A DNA stretch of 64,000 nucleotides from Natrinema halophilum (GTDB lineage Archaea; Halobacteriota; Halobacteria; Halobacteriales; Natrialbaceae), in contig NZ_CP058601.1 of assembly GCF_013402815.2 (NCBI RefSeq), positions 3,410,001-3,474,000 on the forward strand. The letters are read 5' to 3'. The translations under genes and the position numbers were made by a program. The notes below the pieces were generated by a model that was not told the DNA's origin, did not search any database, and was given only the letters and a program-made list of their open reading frames with translations. Below, in pieces: positions 62,329 through 64,000 of this stretch. The stretch's first letter is position 1. Each line of letters starts with the position of its first letter.

Positions 62329-63552
62329 ATGGTTTCACGACCGCGAACGATCGGTGTCGCGTTTGTCGCGCTCCTGGTCACGCTTTCGGGGGGTCCCGCC
62401 CTCGCTGGTGCGACTACGGCCGCAGACGGCGACTCCGGAGACATGGGCGAATCGGAACCGAGCGCAACGCTTCAGAACGTACAGGTCGACACGCTCGAAC
62501 TCGAGAATCTTACTGTTCAGAACGCCACGATCGAAGAACTCACCGTTCAGCAGTTGAACGTGCAGGGCGACACGGATCTTCAGCAGCAGCTAAACGAAAC
62601 GAACGGGAACCAGTCGGCAGCGAATCAATCTACGGGCAATCAGACGACTCAGCCGGTGACGATCTCGGACGCTTCGTTCGAATCGCTGTCGCTCGAGAAC
62701 GTCTCCCTCGCAGAACTCGGCGGCGGTGAAAACGAGAGCATGGCCGACAACGAGACCGACGGCGGCGAAGTCGGCGACACCAACGAGACCGAGAACGAGT
62801 CCGAGACGGGCCTCCAGCAGGTGATCGACGAGAACGCGAGTAACGTCTCCGTCCAGAATCTGACGATCGAGTCCATGAACGCGGATCAACTGACGATCGA
62901 GGACTTGACTGTCGAAGAAGGTGGCGACGGCGGCGGTATCCTCTCCGGCATCTCGGACTTCATCGGCGGCCTGTTCGGCGGTGGTGGCGGTGACGGCGGT
63001 GACGGCGGTGACGGTGGTAATCAAACGAACGCCACCGCGACCGACGGAAACGAAACCACGCAGGAAATCGAATCATTGACCATCGAACAGTTCGACGTCG
63101 ACGACGTCACGTTCGAGTCCATGACCCTCGGTACCCTCGAGACTCAACAGGCTGGCAACGCGACGCAGAACGATACCGCCGGCAACGCGACGCAGAACGA
63201 TACCGCCGGCAACGCGACGCAGAACGATACCGCCGGCAACGCGACGCAGAACGAAACCGCTGGCAACGCGACGCAGAACGAAACCGCCATGGCAGACAAC
63301 GAAACGACCGAGAACGCTACCGAAACGACCACGGACGGTAACGAGACGGCGATGGGCGAGACGATCCCCTCGGTCTCCGCAGGGTCGATGACGGTCGAAA
63401 ACAGCACCGCCCAGACACTCACCCTCGGCGAAACGCAAGGGCTTGAGCAAGCCCTCCAGCAACAAGCCGGCGGCGGGGCAAACGAGACCGAAAACCAGAC
63501 CGACGGCGGAGCAAACGAGACTGGCGGCAACGCAACGAACGAGACGGGCTGA
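62329..63552 (+). CDS. Secreted sequon-rich repeat protein
   Basis: 407 residues. Signal peptide (PRTIGVAFVALLVTLSGGPA, cleavage near ALAGA). Segments such as LELENLTVQNATIEELTVQQ, SFESLSLENVSLAEL and VQNLTIESMNADQLTIEDL repeat a short strand pattern like a beta-helix. A Gly/Asp linker follows, then five NATQN(D/E)TAG units and a Gly/Asn tail. It has very many N-x-S/T sites, so probably a heavily N-glycosylated surface or secreted protein. No anchor seen. Function unknown. Confidence 0.8.
   Translation: MVSRPRTIGVAFVALLVTLSGGPALAGATTAADGDSGDMGESEPSATLQNVQVDTLELENLTVQNATIEELTVQQLNVQGDTDLQQQLNETNGNQSAANQSTGNQTTQPVTISDASFESLSLENVSLAELGGGENESMADNETDGGEVGDTNETENESETGLQQVIDENASNVSVQNLTIESMNADQLTIEDLTVEEGGDGGGILSGISDFIGGLFGGGGGDGGDGGDGGNQTNATATDGNETTQEIESLTIEQFDVDDVTFESMTLGTLETQQAGNATQNDTAGNATQNDTAGNATQNDTAGNATQNETAGNATQNETAMADNETTENATETTTDGNETAMGETIPSVSAGSMTVENSTAQTLTLGETQGLEQALQQQAGGGANETENQTDGGANETGGNATNETG
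63154..63288 (+). repeat. Five 27-bp in-frame tandem repeats
   Basis: Units at 63154, 63181, 63208, 63235 and 63262 (ggcaacgcgacgcagaacga core), each encoding a nonapeptide with two N-glycosylation sequons. The first three share the final Asp codon, the last two have Glu. Confidence 0.95.
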
Positions 63553-63616
63553 GGACCGAGCGGTCTCGCTGGTCCGCCACAACCGGCCCGCAAACCGAAC
63601 GCAGTTCGCTATTTCG

Positions 63617-64000
63617 TTATTTTTGAGTCGAATCGCGCTTCGCGTCGAACAGCCCATAATACGAGATGGCAAGTACTGTCCGGCCGTCACGGATATCACC
63701 GTCGGCTACCGAATCGGTCAGGTCTTGGAGGGACACCTCTGTCGGTCGGATGCTCTCGTTGTGATCGAGTCGTTGTTCCGCGGTCGGTCGACATCCCTCC
63801 GCGACGAAAAAGTGTAAGCGGCTGTCGGCGATCCCGTTTGCCGGCTCGACGGTCACCAGTGGCTCGAGACTCTCGGCCTCGTAGCCGGTCTCCTCGGCTA
63901 GTTCCCGACGGGCCGCGGCCTCGAGATCGCTGTCTTCGGGTTCGATGCCGCCGACGGGGAGTCCGCGGTTGATTCTGGAGACGGCTTGCCGCCATTCATC
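63617..64000 (-). CDS. NUDIX hydrolase, N-terminus cut by window edge
   Basis: The open frame runs to the window edge. NUDIX box GGIEPEDSDLEAAARREL followed by AEETGYEAE; the first Glu of the consensus is Asp here, the RELxEETG core is intact. The ending VLAISYYGLFDAK is as in ADP-ribose-type pyrophosphatases. Substrate unknown. Confidence 0.82.
   Translation of the reverse strand, partial: DEWRQAVSRINRGLPVGGIEPEDSDLEAAARRELAEETGYEAESLEPLVTVEPANGIADSRLHFFVAEGCRPTAEQRLDHNESIRPTEVSLQDLTDSVADGDIRDGRTVLAISYYGLFDAKRDSTQK

Noticed and set aside
62590-63699. Minus-strand frames opposite the secreted repeat protein
   Set aside because: They only mirror the tandem repeats; the plus strand has a signal peptide and sequons.

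Overview
The window is haloarchaeal (class Halobacteria, perhaps Natrialbaceae; the family placement is inference). The supporting signs are high GC, very acidic proteins, many CTCGAG-type codon pairs, a thermosome, TFS, Pus10, TrmY, archaeal NAC, membrane LonB, FEN-1, HalOD1 and HTH-10 (Bat-type) regulators, Tat signal peptides and TATA/BRE promoters. It reads mostly as chromosomal core with small accessory patches.

Layout. 1-2.0 kb: partial MFS transporter, DUF5789-like protein and transcription cleavage factor TFS. 2.0-3.2 kb: an AT-rich patch with an exported Cys-containing protein followed by a two-helix membrane protein, a candidate halocin/immunity-like pair. 3.2-7.5 kb: tRNA methyltransferase TrmI overlapping NAC, an HD hydrolase, a PUA protein, a NYN nuclease-like protein and HtpX. 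7.9-14.9 kb: succinylase-route lysine/diaminopimelate genes dapA-dapB-dapD-lysA-dapF-dapE. A frameshifted AbrB antitoxin with an intact PIN toxin lies between dapD and lysA, and nine tandem 29-bp repeats lie between lysA and dapF. 15.8-19.0 kb: divergent purB and a PurN-PurH fusion. 19.4-21.1 kb: a low-GC patch with a transposase remnant, an HTH microprotein and a YdjM-type membrane hydrolase. 21.5-25.5 kb: glycerate kinase, a GntP permease with palindromic operators and an amidohydrolase-like protein. 25.6-32.9 kb: thermosome, HalOD1 protein, SAM-hydrolase-type DUF62 enzyme, NadM, LonB and a CPBP protease.

32.9-34.7 kb is an IS200/IS605 element. Its tnpA is broken by a 51-bp double-hairpin insertion; its tnpB is intact. 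34.7-43.1 kb: membrane proteins, RNase HII, an exported lytic-transglycosylase/SH3/M23 protein (remarkable in a lineage without murein), Pus10, a HtrA lipoprotein, small zinc-finger proteins, TrmY and tRNA-Pro(CGG). 43.3-50.0 kb: a Trk potassium-uptake group (TrkH, TrkA, an APC permease with Usp domains, Usp) facing an Lrp/AsnC regulator fused to an RCK_C domain. 50.3-56.0 kb is a decaying accessory stretch: an HTH-10 regulator, a rhodanese/metallo-beta-lactamase chimera without its metal ligands, MFS, an amber-interrupted DUF7522 gene, an orphan chemoreceptor tail and an intact rhodanese. 56.2-64 kb: FEN-1, tungsten-type aldehyde:ferredoxin oxidoreductase with a perfect 18-bp palindrome upstream, DUF1328, a LOV-GAF-HTH10 photoreceptor-type regulator, a zinc-finger protein, a sequon-rich secreted repeat protein and a partial NUDIX hydrolase.

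The best candidates for new biology are the exported murein-hydrolase-like protein at 36.4 kb, the low-GC secreted/membrane pair at 2.2-3.2 kb, the LOV regulator at 59.9 kb and the odd IS605 element. All functional calls rest on reading the sequence and on remembered family knowledge; no database search was run.
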